This document shows positions 42,998 through 51,086 of a DNA stretch of 64,000 nucleotides, in pieces. Every line of letters begins with the position of its first letter. Position 1 is the first letter of the stretch. The translations under genes were made by a program, and so were the position numbers. The notes under the pieces are model-generated. The model had not been told where the DNA came from and searched no databases. It saw only the letters and a program-made list of their open reading frames with translations. Origin of the DNA: Lachnospiraceae bacterium UBA4364 (GTDB lineage Bacteria; Bacillota; Clostridia; Lachnospirales; Lachnospiraceae); assembly GCA_002393955.1 (NCBI GenBank), contig DGSK01000028.1, positions 1-64,000 on the forward strand, written 5' to 3'.

Positions 42998-45421
42998 CTA
43001 CGACCTGAGCTCGATCTTCATGCTCTCAAGACCATTTAATATCTTCTTCATCGATGCATTGACCTCATCATCAGAAAGGGTCTTTTCCTTATCCCTGAAG
43101 CTTAATGAATAAGCAATGGACTTATGTCCCTCCTTAACCTGGTCACCTTCATAAAGGTCAAAGAGGTTAACCTTTTCAAGGATCCTGCCGCCCCGCTGCC
43201 TGATCATCTTTTCGATGTCGCCTGCAAGAACTCCCTTAGGCACCACCATGGAAATATCCCTTGTAACAGCGGGGAACTTTGCGATTCCCTCAAACTTGTG
43301 CTCAAATCCTGTAAGCGGTACGATTGCAGGCATATCAAGCACAGCCACATAAGCCCTGCATTTCATATTGTAATTTGAGCATACCTTAGGATGCACTTCC
43401 CCAAGATATCCGATCACTGTTCCCTCGTAGGACATGACTGCCTGTCTGCCCGGATGCAGGAAGCTATAGCCGCCGTTCGGATCATACTCAACAGCTTTTT
43501 TCATTCCCACAAGCCTTAAGAATGTCTCTACAGCTCCCTTCAGGCTGAAGAAATCCCCGTCACCGTAGAAACCTAAAGTAAACTGCATCCTCTCATCCGG
43601 AAGCTCTGTCAGAGGAAGTGCCTTGGGCAAATAGATATTGCCCAGCTCATAGAGACGCACATCCTTGTTCCTTCTGTTGAAATTAAGGGAAAGGCTTGTA
43701 AGCATTCCGTTTAAAGTAGTAGTCCTCATTATAGAGAAGTCCTCACCAAGCGGGTTCGAAATGCTTATTGCCTGTCTTAATTTATCATCCTCAGGTACCA
43801 AGAGCTTATCAAATACCTTGGGACTTTCAAAAGAATAGAACATTGCCTGGGAGAATCCGCAGCGCTCTGCAGCCTCTCTTGCAATAGCCTCTATCTGCAT
43901 GGGATAAGCTAACCTTCCTTCCATGCCTTCGCCACCGGGAAGCGTCGTAGGTATCTTATCATAGCCATAGAACCTTGCCACTTCCTCAGCTATGTCAGCC
44001 TGTCCGAGAAGATCCTGTCTGAAAGACGGGATATGAAGCATATTGTTCTCGGGCTTATAAACTATATCAAGCTTCTTAAATATCTCAAGCATCTGTTCTT
44101 TTGATACATCAGTACCCAAAAGCTTATTGTATTTCTCAGGCTTAAACTCAAGCTCTACCTCATCCTTAAGACCTGCACAGACATCAACCACGCCTCCTAC
44201 GACTTCACCTGCGCCCAGCTCTTCTATAAGCTGGCAGGCACGGTTGATAGCATCAAGTGCATTTCTTGGATCAAGACCTTTTTCAAACTTGCCGGAAGCA
44301 TCCGTACGCAGTCCCAGACGCTTGGCGGATTTTCTTATATTGGGGCCATTGAATGTAGCAGCCTCGAAGAGCATCGTCTTCACATCATCGGTTATCTTGG
44401 AATTTTCTCCGCCCATGATGCCGGCTATGCCGATCTCTTTTTCCGCATCGCAGATCATCAGCACATCCTTATCAAGTGTACGCTCCTGACCGTCAAGGGT
44501 CACGAACTTATCACCGTCATTTGCACGCTTTACTATGATCTTGTTACCGGATACCGTATCCAGATCAAAAGCATGCATAGGCTGACCGTATTCTTCCATC
44601 ACATAGTTAGTGATATCAACGATATTGTTTATGGGACGTATACCGCTTGCTGCCAGTCTCCTCTTCATCCATTCGGGACTTTCAGCAATCTTTATATTCT
44701 TTACCACTCTTGCGCAGTACCTGGTGCAGAGGTCGGGTGCCTCCACCTCGACTTTTACCATATCATTTACGTCTTCACCGTTTCCGGTTTCTTTTACAAC
44801 AGGAGGTACAAAGGGCTTGTCAAAAGTTGCAGCCACCTCCCTTGCGATTCCCAGTATGGAATAGCAGTCCACACGGTTGGATGTAATCTCGTACTCAAAT
44901 ACGGTATCGTGCAGGCCAAGGGCCTCTACCGCATCGTCCCCGGGCTTAAGGTCCGGATTATTAAAAATATAGATCCCGTACTCCGGTGCCTCCGGATAAA
45001 AATTCCTGTCTGAACCAAGCTCTTCTATGGAACACATCATGCCAAAGGATTCCACGCCCCTGAGTTTTCCACTCTTTATGCTGATACCATCTTCAGGAAG
45101 CGGCCCTCCGTCATGGCCGCCTGCCACCTTGCCACCGTCAAGAACTACGGGCACCATGTCGCCTTCTTTTACATTAGGTGCGCCCGTAACGATCTGTATT
45201 GTCTCAGCCCCCACATCTACCTGGCACACGATCAGCTTGTCTGCATCGGGGTGCTTTTCTATTTTCAGTATCTTACCGACCACGATCTTCTCAAGGTTTT
45301 TATCAAGTCTTGTGAAGCCCTCTACCTTTGTGCCCGTAAGTGTCATCCTGTCAAAATATTCCTGGTCCGTGCATTCAAGCTCCGGAACATATGCTTTGAT
45401 CCATGATAATGCTGAATTCAT
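42998..45421 (-). CDS. pheT: Phenylalanyl-tRNA synthetase beta subunit
   Basis: 807 aa from the ATG at 45421, with AAGGAGG upstream; a start 36 bases earlier is rejected. Domains in order: the N-terminal region with MNSALSWIKAYV, an EMAP-like tRNA-binding OB fold (about 40-150), B3/B4 editing domain, B5, the catalytic-like core, and a C-terminal anticodon-binding FDX-ACB domain (about 710-807). It forms the alpha2-beta2 enzyme with PheS, encoded 124 bases upstream on the same transcript. Confidence 0.97.
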   Translation of the reverse strand: MNSALSWIKAYVPELECTDQEYFDRMTLTGTKVEGFTRLDKNLEKIVVGKILKIEKHPDADKLIVCQVDVGAETIQIVTGAPNVKEGDMVPVVLDGGKVAGGHDGGPLPEDGISIKSGKLRGVESFGMMCSIEELGSDRNFYPEAPEYGIYIFNNPDLKPGDDAVEALGLHDTVFEYEITSNRVDCYSILGIAREVAATFDKPFVPPVVKETGNGEDVNDMVKVEVEAPDLCTRYCARVVKNIKIAESPEWMKRRLAASGIRPINNIVDITNYVMEEYGQPMHAFDLDTVSGNKIIVKRANDGDKFVTLDGQERTLDKDVLMICDAEKEIGIAGIMGGENSKITDDVKTMLFEAATFNGPNIRKSAKRLGLRTDASGKFEKGLDPRNALDAINRACQLIEELGAGEVVGGVVDVCAGLKDEVELEFKPEKYNKLLGTDVSKEQMLEIFKKLDIVYKPENNMLHIPSFRQDLLGQADIAEEVARFYGYDKIPTTLPGGEGMEGRLAYPMQIEAIAREAAERCGFSQAMFYSFESPKVFDKLLVPEDDKLRQAISISNPLGEDFSIMRTTTLNGMLTSLSLNFNRRNKDVRLYELGNIYLPKALPLTELPDERMQFTLGFYGDGDFFSLKGAVETFLRLVGMKKAVEYDPNGGYSFLHPGRQAVMSYEGTVIGYLGEVHPKVCSNYNMKCRAYVAVLDMPAIVPLTGFEHKFEGIAKFPAVTRDISMVVPKGVLAGDIEKMIRQRGGRILEKVNLFDLYEGDQVKEGHKSIAYSLSFRDKEKTLSDDEVNASMKKILNGLESMKIELRS

Positions 45422-45545
45422 TTTTCCTCCTTCTGCCACTTCTTTGCGGCTAAGCAACTCGAATCTGCATCTGCAAATTACAAGCTATTCAAAATCTTTA
45501 CGGCTGACAGCAGCTTTATGTTTTTACTGATGTTTTTATGCATCC

Positions 45546-46565
45546 TCAGAACTGAGACAGGAATCTGTCATCATTCTCATACATAAGCCTCATGTCATCG
45601 ATCTCATACTTAAGAAGCGCAATACGCTCAAGCCCTACACCGAAAGCAAAGCCTACATATTTCTCAGGATCAATGCCTCTGAGTTCAAGTACGTGGGGAT
45701 GAACCATGCCGCATCCAAGGATCTCTATCCAGCCTGAGCCCTTGCAGAACCTGCAGCCTTTGCCCCCGCATTTGAAGCAGCTCACATCCATCTCTGCCGA
45801 AGGCTCTGTGAACGGGAAATGATGAGGTCTGAACTTAACCTTCGTATCCTCGCCGAAAAGCTGCTTTGCAAATGAATCAAGAGTTCCCTTAAGATCTGCA
45901 AAAGTCACCTGATCATCTATTACCAGTCCCTCTATCTGATGGAAACAGGGACTGTGAGTCGCATCCACCTCATCCGACCTGAAAACCCTTCCCGGTGCTA
46001 TCATCCTGATGGGAAGCCGTCCTTTTTCCATTTCATGGATCTGTACGGAAGATGTCTGTGTACGGAGCAGTATGTCTCCGTTTATGTAGAATGTATCCTG
46101 CTCATCTTTTGCCGGGTGATCTGCAGGGATATTGAGAGCTTCAAAGTTGTAATAGTCCTTCTCGACCTCCGGACCGCTTACCACTTCATAACCAAGTCCT
46201 ATGAAAATACGCTCCACTTCCTCAAGTGCTATGGTATTGGGGTGCCTGTGTCCCATCTTGGGAGCTGAAGCAGGCAGTGTGACATCTATGGTCTCCCTCT
46301 TTAACCTTTCATTTAAAGCCGCAGACTCCACGCGTTTCTTAGCTTCTTCAAGCTGACGCTCGATCTGCTCCCTTGTCTCGTTGACCATCTGACCAACCTT
46401 CGGTCTGTCTTCCGCAGATACATCCTTCATGGATTTAAGCAGTGCGGTCAGTTCTCCCTTTTTGCCAAGGTATGCCACCCTGATGTCGTTTAAGCGGTCA
46501 AGATTGTCTATCTCGCTTATGCGCTTAATAGCTTCTTCCCTGATCTTAGTGAGTTTTTCTTTCAT
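45546..46565 (-). CDS. pheS: Phenylalanyl-tRNA synthetase alpha subunit
   Basis: Catalytic subunit, 339 aa. An N-terminal coiled coil, then class II motifs: motif 2 region GRVFRSDEVDATHSPCFHQ, a CFKCGGKGCRFCKGSGW metal-binding-like insertion common in this family, and motif 3 GFAFGVGLERIALL. AAGGAG precedes the ATG. Expression is controlled by the T-box leader upstream, with a hairpin array between terminator and start codon. Confidence 0.97.
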   Translation of the reverse strand: MKEKLTKIREEAIKRISEIDNLDRLNDIRVAYLGKKGELTALLKSMKDVSAEDRPKVGQMVNETREQIERQLEEAKKRVESAALNERLKRETIDVTLPASAPKMGHRHPNTIALEEVERIFIGLGYEVVSGPEVEKDYYNFEALNIPADHPAKDEQDTFYINGDILLRTQTSSVQIHEMEKGRLPIRMIAPGRVFRSDEVDATHSPCFHQIEGLVIDDQVTFADLKGTLDSFAKQLFGEDTKVKFRPHHFPFTEPSAEMDVSCFKCGGKGCRFCKGSGWIEILGCGMVHPHVLELRGIDPEKYVGFAFGVGLERIALLKYEIDDMRLMYENDDRFLSQF

Positions 46566-46805
46566 AGCTACTCCTTCTTTCTTTATTATATGACCGCTTA
46601 CCCGGTCGTACTGTACTGCAAATCACATCGTACCGGTGCTTCGCACCAGCACGATGATGCGCTGCCGGTCAAATAGGCTGGTATGCAAGCATACAGCCTA
46701 TTTGACGCACGGTGATTTACGCAGTCGTTCATGTAAACATGACTCCCTCGTAAATCACCGTGTGCCAAGCAGGCTGACTAAAGTCAGCCTGCTTGACCGT
46801 CTTAT
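46566..46805 (-). repeat. Hairpin array in the pheS leader
   Basis: Five successive inverted repeats: GACCG/CGGTC (about 46591-46605); CGGTGC/GCACCaG within an ATCGT/ACGAT stem (about 46628-46654); GTCAAATAGGCTG with its complement (about 46667-46704); CACGGTGATTTACG with its complement (about 46708-46763), enclosing a smaller CATGT/ACATG hairpin; and CAAGCAGGCTGACT with its complement (about 46767-46796). Most arms are perfect. The array lies between the T-box terminator and the pheS start and would be transcribed on the minus strand. Similar in style to 30428-30638. Confidence 0.8.
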
Positions 46806-46810
46806 CACAC

Positions 46811-47115
46811 AAAAACCCGGACAGCAAAAATACTGTCCGGGGACGAATCAAAATCCGCGTTACCACCCTGGTTCCCGTCAAACATCAGACAGGCTCTTAA
46901 TTTCCAATTAACGCATGGCTAACGGGCACACCTAATCGTTTAATCCTTTCAGCATGCCGGCTCCGGTGTGAAATTCAGATAAAAGCCTTAAACGGAAAAC
47001 TCTCAGCCGACGGCCTTCCTCTCTGTAGATACGGCTAAAACCCTACTGTGCACCTTCACAGCCTTTAGTCTCACTTACCCATATAAGTTCAAGACTTATC
47101 CGTCTCTGAACAAAC
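46811..47115 (-). promoter_or_regulatory. T-box leader of pheS-pheT
   Basis: The T-box sequence AACCAGGGTGGTAACGCGG is at 46855-46873. It is followed by a terminator with a 9-bp stem CCCGGACAG/CTGTCCGGG (46833-46841 with 46816-46824) and TTTTTG. Upstream is about 240 bases of leader that can form stem I and the middle stems. Uncharged tRNA should switch the stem to an antiterminator. The downstream genes say the tRNA is tRNA-Phe; a TTC in GAATTTCAC (about 46971-46979) is a candidate specifier, not verified by folding. Confidence 0.92.
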
Positions 47116-47121
47116 ATGCTT

Positions 47122-47150
47122 ATTTTAACATCATTCACCGACTATGTCAA
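47122..47150 (-). promoter_or_regulatory. Promoter of the pheS-pheT T-box leader
   Basis: Minus strand: perfect -35 TTGACA (47145-47150), 17-base spacer, -10 TAAAAT (47122-47127). It directs transcription into the T-box leader. Confidence 0.8.
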
Positions 47151-47159
47151 AATTATCAG

Positions 47160-48104
47160 TTACTTATTTTTTATATTTTTTATATAGCTGCGCCTTTTTG
47201 CCCTGTGTTTTCTTTTTCCGGCCTCTTTACCGGTCTGTTGTACTTTTTTCTTATTGCTGCCGGCCTGTTCTATTTTTTTAAATACAGGACTGAAAAAAAT
47301 ATTGATCTGCGCTCCCAGCAGTACCGCATACATACAGAAATAAAGCCATGCCATGGTAACTACCGTCGTGGAAAATGAACCATAAAACGCAAAACCGTCA
47401 AACTGATCGATATACTTGGAAAACACCCATGATATGACCGACCAGCACATGCTCGCAAACATAGCCCCCGGAAACTGCATCTTGTATCTCACCTTTACGC
47501 TGGGAAGCACCGTATAAAGCACCTGGAACATGATCACCAGGAAAACCCACACGAACAGGAAACGGAATCTCATGATAAAAGCAATTGCAAAATGGTATGG
47601 CGGAATAAAAGTTTCCAGCATTTCATTTATACGGTTTCCCATGACCAGGATACCAAGGGAAATGGAAAGCATCAGTATAAATATTATGGTATAGATGCTG
47701 CTCATTATCCGAAGTACTACGAAATTCTTCTTATCCACCACGTGATGGACAGAATTGAGTCCGTATGAAAGAGCTGATACGCCGTTTCCAGCAAGCCACA
47801 ATGTTATAAAAGCTGAGAGTGATATGGTCGTAAGCATGTGGTCCTTGAATTCATTCGCCACCCCCCGCAGAAGTTCCACACTCTCCACCGGCATTATTGA
47901 CTGCCCAAGGAAAAAGAAAACCTCAGGGCTTAGATCCAGCCAGGCAAGCATACTGCACACTATTATCATCATGGGAACAATTGATAAGAACACAAAAAAT
48001 GCAGCCGCCGCCGCAAAAGATGACATATTGTTTTCCTTGGTTTCCTGGACAAAACCACAGATTACTTTGTAAATGTCTTTTATAACATTCATAGGAGCTG
48101 ACAT
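47160..48104 (-). CDS. YihY/BrkB family membrane protein
   Basis: 314 aa with six predicted membrane helices. Family words: FAAAAAFFVFLSIVPMMIIV in the first helix, LWLAGNGVSALSYGLNSVH, and GSFSTTVVTMAWLYFCMYAVLLGAQINI near the C-terminus. The tail is very basic. Earlier naming as ribonuclease BN was withdrawn for this family; the transport or assembly role is unknown. The ATG at 48104 follows directly on the tail of the 6S-like RNA and has no ribosome site; starts at 48092 and 48026 (AAGGAAA upstream) are alternatives, though 48026 would remove the conserved first helix. Confidence 0.88.
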   Translation of the reverse strand: MSAPMNVIKDIYKVICGFVQETKENNMSSFAAAAAFFVFLSIVPMMIIVCSMLAWLDLSPEVFFFLGQSIMPVESVELLRGVANEFKDHMLTTISLSAFITLWLAGNGVSALSYGLNSVHHVVDKKNFVVLRIMSSIYTIIFILMLSISLGILVMGNRINEMLETFIPPYHFAIAFIMRFRFLFVWVFLVIMFQVLYTVLPSVKVRYKMQFPGAMFASMCWSVISWVFSKYIDQFDGFAFYGSFSTTVVTMAWLYFCMYAVLLGAQINIFFSPVFKKIEQAGSNKKKVQQTGKEAGKRKHRAKRRSYIKNIKNK

Positions 48105-48105
48105 A

Positions 48106-48288
48106 AAAATCCGGATGTCCAGTCCCCCCTTATTGACTCCTAGCTATAGCCAGGTGGGCAACCGCAGCCAAAACATCTGCCTTCCCTGAAAGACTTGCCG
48201 GGGCATGACATCCGAACGGCGCTATAGGAATCCCGTTTAAAGTACTGTAGGCTCAAAAACGAGGGAACCTTAAATTGACATCCGGTAT
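48106..48288 (-). ncRNA. Structured RNA, probable 6S RNA
   Basis: About 180 bases with a strong promoter. The ends pair perfectly: CCGGATGTC (48277-48285) with GACATCCGG (48111-48119), followed by TTTTT. Inside are GGTTCCCTCG, a TCCTATAGC/GCTATAG stem, and TTTCAGGGAAGGCAGATG with GCGGTTGCCCACCTGG. The layout (long closing rod, bulged C-rich centre, length near 180-200) fits 6S RNA, which binds the sigma-A holoenzyme. Identification rests on architecture and recalled clostridial 6S sequence, not on a covariance model. Confidence 0.6.
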
Positions 48289-48294
48289 ATGTTT

Positions 48295-48323
48295 ATTATA
48301 TAAAAAAAATAAGCAAATATCAA
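48295..48323 (-). promoter_or_regulatory. Promoter of the 6S-like RNA
   Basis: Minus strand: -35 TTGATA (48318-48323), 17-base spacer, perfect -10 TATAAT (48295-48300). The predicted start is a few bases before the closing stem. Confidence 0.8.
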
Positions 48324-48334
48324 TAATACAGCTG

Positions 48335-48369
48335 AAAAAACACCGGCAGCGCTTCTATGCGTTGCCGGC
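48335..48369 (-). terminator. Terminator of the chemoreceptor-like gene
   Basis: Minus-strand stem GCCGGCA/TGCCGGT with a further GC-rich pair inside, followed by TTTTTT. It lies just after the stop codon at 48398 and just before the 6S-like RNA promoter. Confidence 0.8.
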
Positions 48370-48397
48370 ACATGTCCTGTTATATTCAGTATTTTAC

Positions 48398-49003
48398 TTA
48401 TGCCTTATCCATGCCGTTGATCGTTTCGGTAAGCTCAGACAGCGTGGATGAAATGCTTTTGCTGGTAACACCCATATTCAGTGCAAGATCCTGAACTTCT
48501 TCGGCAACCACCGAGAAACCTCTTCCATGCTCACCTGCCCTCGCAGCCTCTATGGAAGCGTTAAGCGCAAGTATCTTCTGCTTTCCGCAGAATGATGCAA
48601 TCTGGCTTGTATCTTTATTAGCCTGTACGATAAGCTTCTCAGCCTTTTCAATGCCGGCCTTTACATTGTCGATCAGGCCCGTATTCTTATATACTTCATA
48701 TGAACTCTGAACAAAAATGGTGATAATATCCTCAAGCAGTTCTCCGCCTGCAGAGACAGCATCCTTTGAAATCTCCTCGCCTGCGGCACCGCCGCTAACC
48801 TTTACCACTGCCGGGCCATCATCAACATGGACTGAAAAATCAAAATCCCGGACCTTTTTTACATCGTCACGATTCAGACCATAGATCATAATGCTTTCGC
48901 CCTCAACGCCCGATACAGCAGCCCCCAGTCCGGTGGATTTTGACCAGTTAGACACTAATGCGTTAAACTTCTTCATGTCACAAAATTCTTGTACCTTGAT
49001 CAT
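48398..49003 (-). CDS. Soluble chemoreceptor-like signalling protein
   Basis: 201 aa from the ATG at 49003, with GGAGG upstream. Residues 1-110 form a small sensory domain resembling PocR-type domains (FNALVSNWSKSTGLGAAV). The C-terminal part is a short methyl-accepting hairpin tip: GKQKILALNASIEAARAGEH followed by GRGFSVVAEEVQDLA, the CheA/CheW contact region. There is no membrane helix, no HAMP domain and only a very short signalling coiled coil, so it is a cytoplasmic receptor-like protein, perhaps an adaptor. No other chemotaxis genes are near. Its own promoter and terminator flank it. Confidence 0.8.
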   Translation of the reverse strand: MIKVQEFCDMKKFNALVSNWSKSTGLGAAVSGVEGESIMIYGLNRDDVKKVRDFDFSVHVDDGPAVVKVSGGAAGEEISKDAVSAGGELLEDIITIFVQSSYEVYKNTGLIDNVKAGIEKAEKLIVQANKDTSQIASFCGKQKILALNASIEAARAGEHGRGFSVVAEEVQDLALNMGVTSKSISSTLSELTETINGMDKA

Positions 49004-49064
49004 ATCAACCTCCATACCTTCTTATATTTCCCTATACATTACATATAAAGAACCGACAGTAGCT

Positions 49065-49093
49065 ATTATAACACAATCCATAGTTTTACTCAA
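49065..49093 (-). promoter_or_regulatory. Promoter of the chemoreceptor-like gene
   Basis: Minus strand: -35 TTGAGT (49088-49093), 17-base spacer, perfect -10 TATAAT (49065-49070). Confidence 0.75.
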
Positions 49094-49135
49094 TTATACT
49101 CACAATATTTTACCGCACATTAAATCTGTGGAAAG

Positions 49136-49228
49136 CTGTCCTACCCTCGCAGCGATAAAAATAAAGCCTGCAGAAAACTGTCTTACCCTCACGGTGTTAA
49201 AAATCACGGTGTTAAAAATAAAGCCTGC
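49136..49228. repeat. Direct repeat with internal tandem repeat
   Basis: A unit running from CTGTC to AAAGCCTGC occurs at 49136-49171 and again at 49178-49228. The second copy is longer because the word CACGGTGTTAAAAAT (15 bases) is duplicated in tandem. Its last bases are one arm of the terminator after the SHOCT-repeat gene, so it looks like a duplicated terminator arm. Confidence 0.7.
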
Positions 49229-49247
49229 GGCACAGACCACAGGCTTT
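49213..49247 (-). terminator. Terminator of the SHOCT-repeat gene
   Basis: Minus-strand stem AAAGCCTG/CAGGCTTT (49240-49247 with 49220-49227), then ATTTTTAA. It starts 16 bases after the stop codon. Confidence 0.85.
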
Positions 49248-49262
49248 ATCGATAATTTAAGA

Positions 49263-50906
49263 TTAAATTCCCATGAGTTTTTCTTTGTAGCTTTCAAACT
49301 CTTCAGGTGAGATGATAGCAGCTTCGCTTATGCTCTTTAAGAGATCAGCCTTCTGCTTGAACTCATCCATATCCTTGTAAGGGCTGAAGATGTCTGCAAT
49401 AACTTCCTGCTTCTTGGTCTCGAACTCTTCTGCTGTAGAAAGCTTGCAGTCTCTTGCAACCATGAGCAGTCTCATTCTGGTAACAACATCTGTATTGTCG
49501 ATGATGGTCTTAAGGATCTCAACCTTCTTGCCATGGAAGCCCATGTCATCGAGCCATGTCATATCCTTAAGCATTACCACACGCTCAATCTTATTTCTGA
49601 GTGAATCCTCATCACTTGCAGGAAGAGACATAACCTCGCTGAGTATTGCCTGCTTCTTCTGATTGAACTCAGCCTCTGAAGCTGCACCCGCAGCTACCAT
49701 AGCCGGCCATCTTGCAAGCTTCATATTCAGCAGATCCATAGGATCGGAAACGCTGGGTGTAAGTATATCTTTGAGCTGTGAAATATCATTTGCACACTCA
49801 TCCTTCGGAACAAGCTCTGCATCAACCAGTATAGGAAGTTTCTGAAGCTTTAACTGGAAGTCATCATTGCTGTCAAGCTCATCATATGCAACACTCTCGA
49901 GCAGTCTGTCTTTGCCGATATTAAATTCTTCCTCTGATACGATACCGCTTATCTGGATAATAGGAAGCTTTGCAGTATTCTTTCTGAATACATTAAGATC
50001 CCTTACATCAGGATTGAAAGCCTCTCGTACCAGCTCATCTTTGCTTGCTGCATACTCAGCATCACTTAAGAATCCGGACTCATGAGCTGTAAGCACCTTG
50101 CTTATCTTCTCATAATAATCAGACATTCCGCGCTCCTCGCAGATAAGCTTAAGAGTCTTATCCTTGTACTCTGTATCACTTACCATACCTGAAGCATGAA
50201 GGATCTCCAGCTTCTGGCGCTTCTGCTCGTATGACTCAGTATTCTTGGCAGGTACAGGTGCCTTTGCTGCGGCCGCAGGTGTCCTTGAAGGTGTATATGA
50301 AGGAACCTTTGTAGCGGATGTAACAGGCTGTGCAGGTGCAGGTGCAGGTGCAGGTGCCGGTGCAGGTGCTGGTGCCGTAGGCCTGAGTGCAGGTGTTGGT
50401 GCCGTAGGTGCAGGTGTTGCAGGCTTCGGTGCAGGTGCCGGAGCAGGTGCGGGCTTCGGTGCCGGTGCAGGAGCGGGTGCAGGCTTCGGTGCTACAGGCC
50501 TGGGTGCAGATGCCGCTGCTGACGGTGATGAATCAGTAGACATGCCACCCGATGCCTTGGCAACCTCTGTAATACGGTCTATTGCCCTGTTCATATCCTT
50601 AAGCCCGGGAAGGATAATATTCTGCATCTTTGCGCCGTAAAGACTTGCTACCCTGGCAACGATTACAAGAGCATCATTTCCCTGGAACTCGCCTTTCTTT
50701 GCTCCTCTGATATCCTTAGCAGGAAAATCGAATGTTGAAATATATTCATTCTTTCCTTCTTCGTTGCAGATGTAAGCCTTACCTGCGATCTTGACTGCAT
50801 CCCCCTTGGTGTCGTCAATCTGCAGAAAAAGCTTCTCCTGGCTCCTTGCGGAAAGAAAACTCTTTATCGAACTCCCCCAGTTACATTGAAATACTTCTAC
50901 TGCCAT
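49263..50906 (-). CDS. Protein with Pro/Ala linker and eight SHOCT-like repeats
   Basis: 547 aa; ATG at 50906 with CGGAGG ten bases upstream. Residues 1-122 form an unassigned, mostly beta domain (VEVFQCNWGSSIKSFL at the start, then a helix LPGLKDMNRAIDRITEVAK). Residues about 125-222 are Pro-Ala-rich repeats (PAPAPAPKP). Residues 226-547 hold eight tandem helix-turn-helix units with period 38-43, each built around a word like SGMVSDTEY, SGFLSDAEY, SGIVSEEEF, ASEAEF, STAEEF or ISPEEF. This is the SHOCT pattern (amphipathic helix, G-h-h-S/T-x-x-E-F, second helix). SHOCT domains usually occur once at a C-terminus. No signal peptide or membrane helix. Function unknown. Confidence 0.7.
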   Translation of the reverse strand: MAVEVFQCNWGSSIKSFLSARSQEKLFLQIDDTKGDAVKIAGKAYICNEEGKNEYISTFDFPAKDIRGAKKGEFQGNDALVIVARVASLYGAKMQNIILPGLKDMNRAIDRITEVAKASGGMSTDSSPSAAASAPRPVAPKPAPAPAPAPKPAPAPAPAPKPATPAPTAPTPALRPTAPAPAPAPAPAPAPAQPVTSATKVPSYTPSRTPAAAAKAPVPAKNTESYEQKRQKLEILHASGMVSDTEYKDKTLKLICEERGMSDYYEKISKVLTAHESGFLSDAEYAASKDELVREAFNPDVRDLNVFRKNTAKLPIIQISGIVSEEEFNIGKDRLLESVAYDELDSNDDFQLKLQKLPILVDAELVPKDECANDISQLKDILTPSVSDPMDLLNMKLARWPAMVAAGAASEAEFNQKKQAILSEVMSLPASDEDSLRNKIERVVMLKDMTWLDDMGFHGKKVEILKTIIDNTDVVTRMRLLMVARDCKLSTAEEFETKKQEVIADIFSPYKDMDEFKQKADLLKSISEAAIISPEEFESYKEKLMGI

Positions 50907-50968
50907 AATCAAAAACCTCCGTTTTGTACTGCACCACCATAGTGCAGCTTATACTACTGTGCATGCTC

Positions 50969-50997
50969 ATACTAACAGAATATTTTTTTATCATCAA
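50969..50997 (-). promoter_or_regulatory. Promoter of the SHOCT-repeat gene
   Basis: Minus strand: -35 TTGATG (50992-50997), 17-base spacer, -10 TAGTAT (50969-50974), about 65 bases before the start codon. Confidence 0.6.
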
Positions 50998-51004
50998 GAC
51001 GCGG

Positions 51005-51037
51005 AAAGCCTTATAAAATAAGGCTTTGTTGTTTTTA
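51005..51037. terminator. Hairpin downstream of rng
   Basis: A 9-bp stem AAAGCCTTA/TAAGGCTTT with a 5-base loop (51005-51027). The T-rich run (GTTGTTTTT) is on the plus strand, while the neighbouring genes are on minus, so terminator use on the minus strand is uncertain. Confidence 0.4.
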
Positions 51038-51086
51038 TCTCATATTTTTTTATGATATGTACTTTTTTCAGCCTGTTTTTTACCAT

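Noticed and set aside
46566..46805. CRISPR array
   Set aside because: The hairpins differ from one another in sequence and spacing; there is no constant repeat and no cas gene.
50245..50640. Plus-strand ORF made of Gly-Ala repeats
   Set aside because: It is the antisense image of the Pro-Ala linker of the SHOCT-repeat protein.
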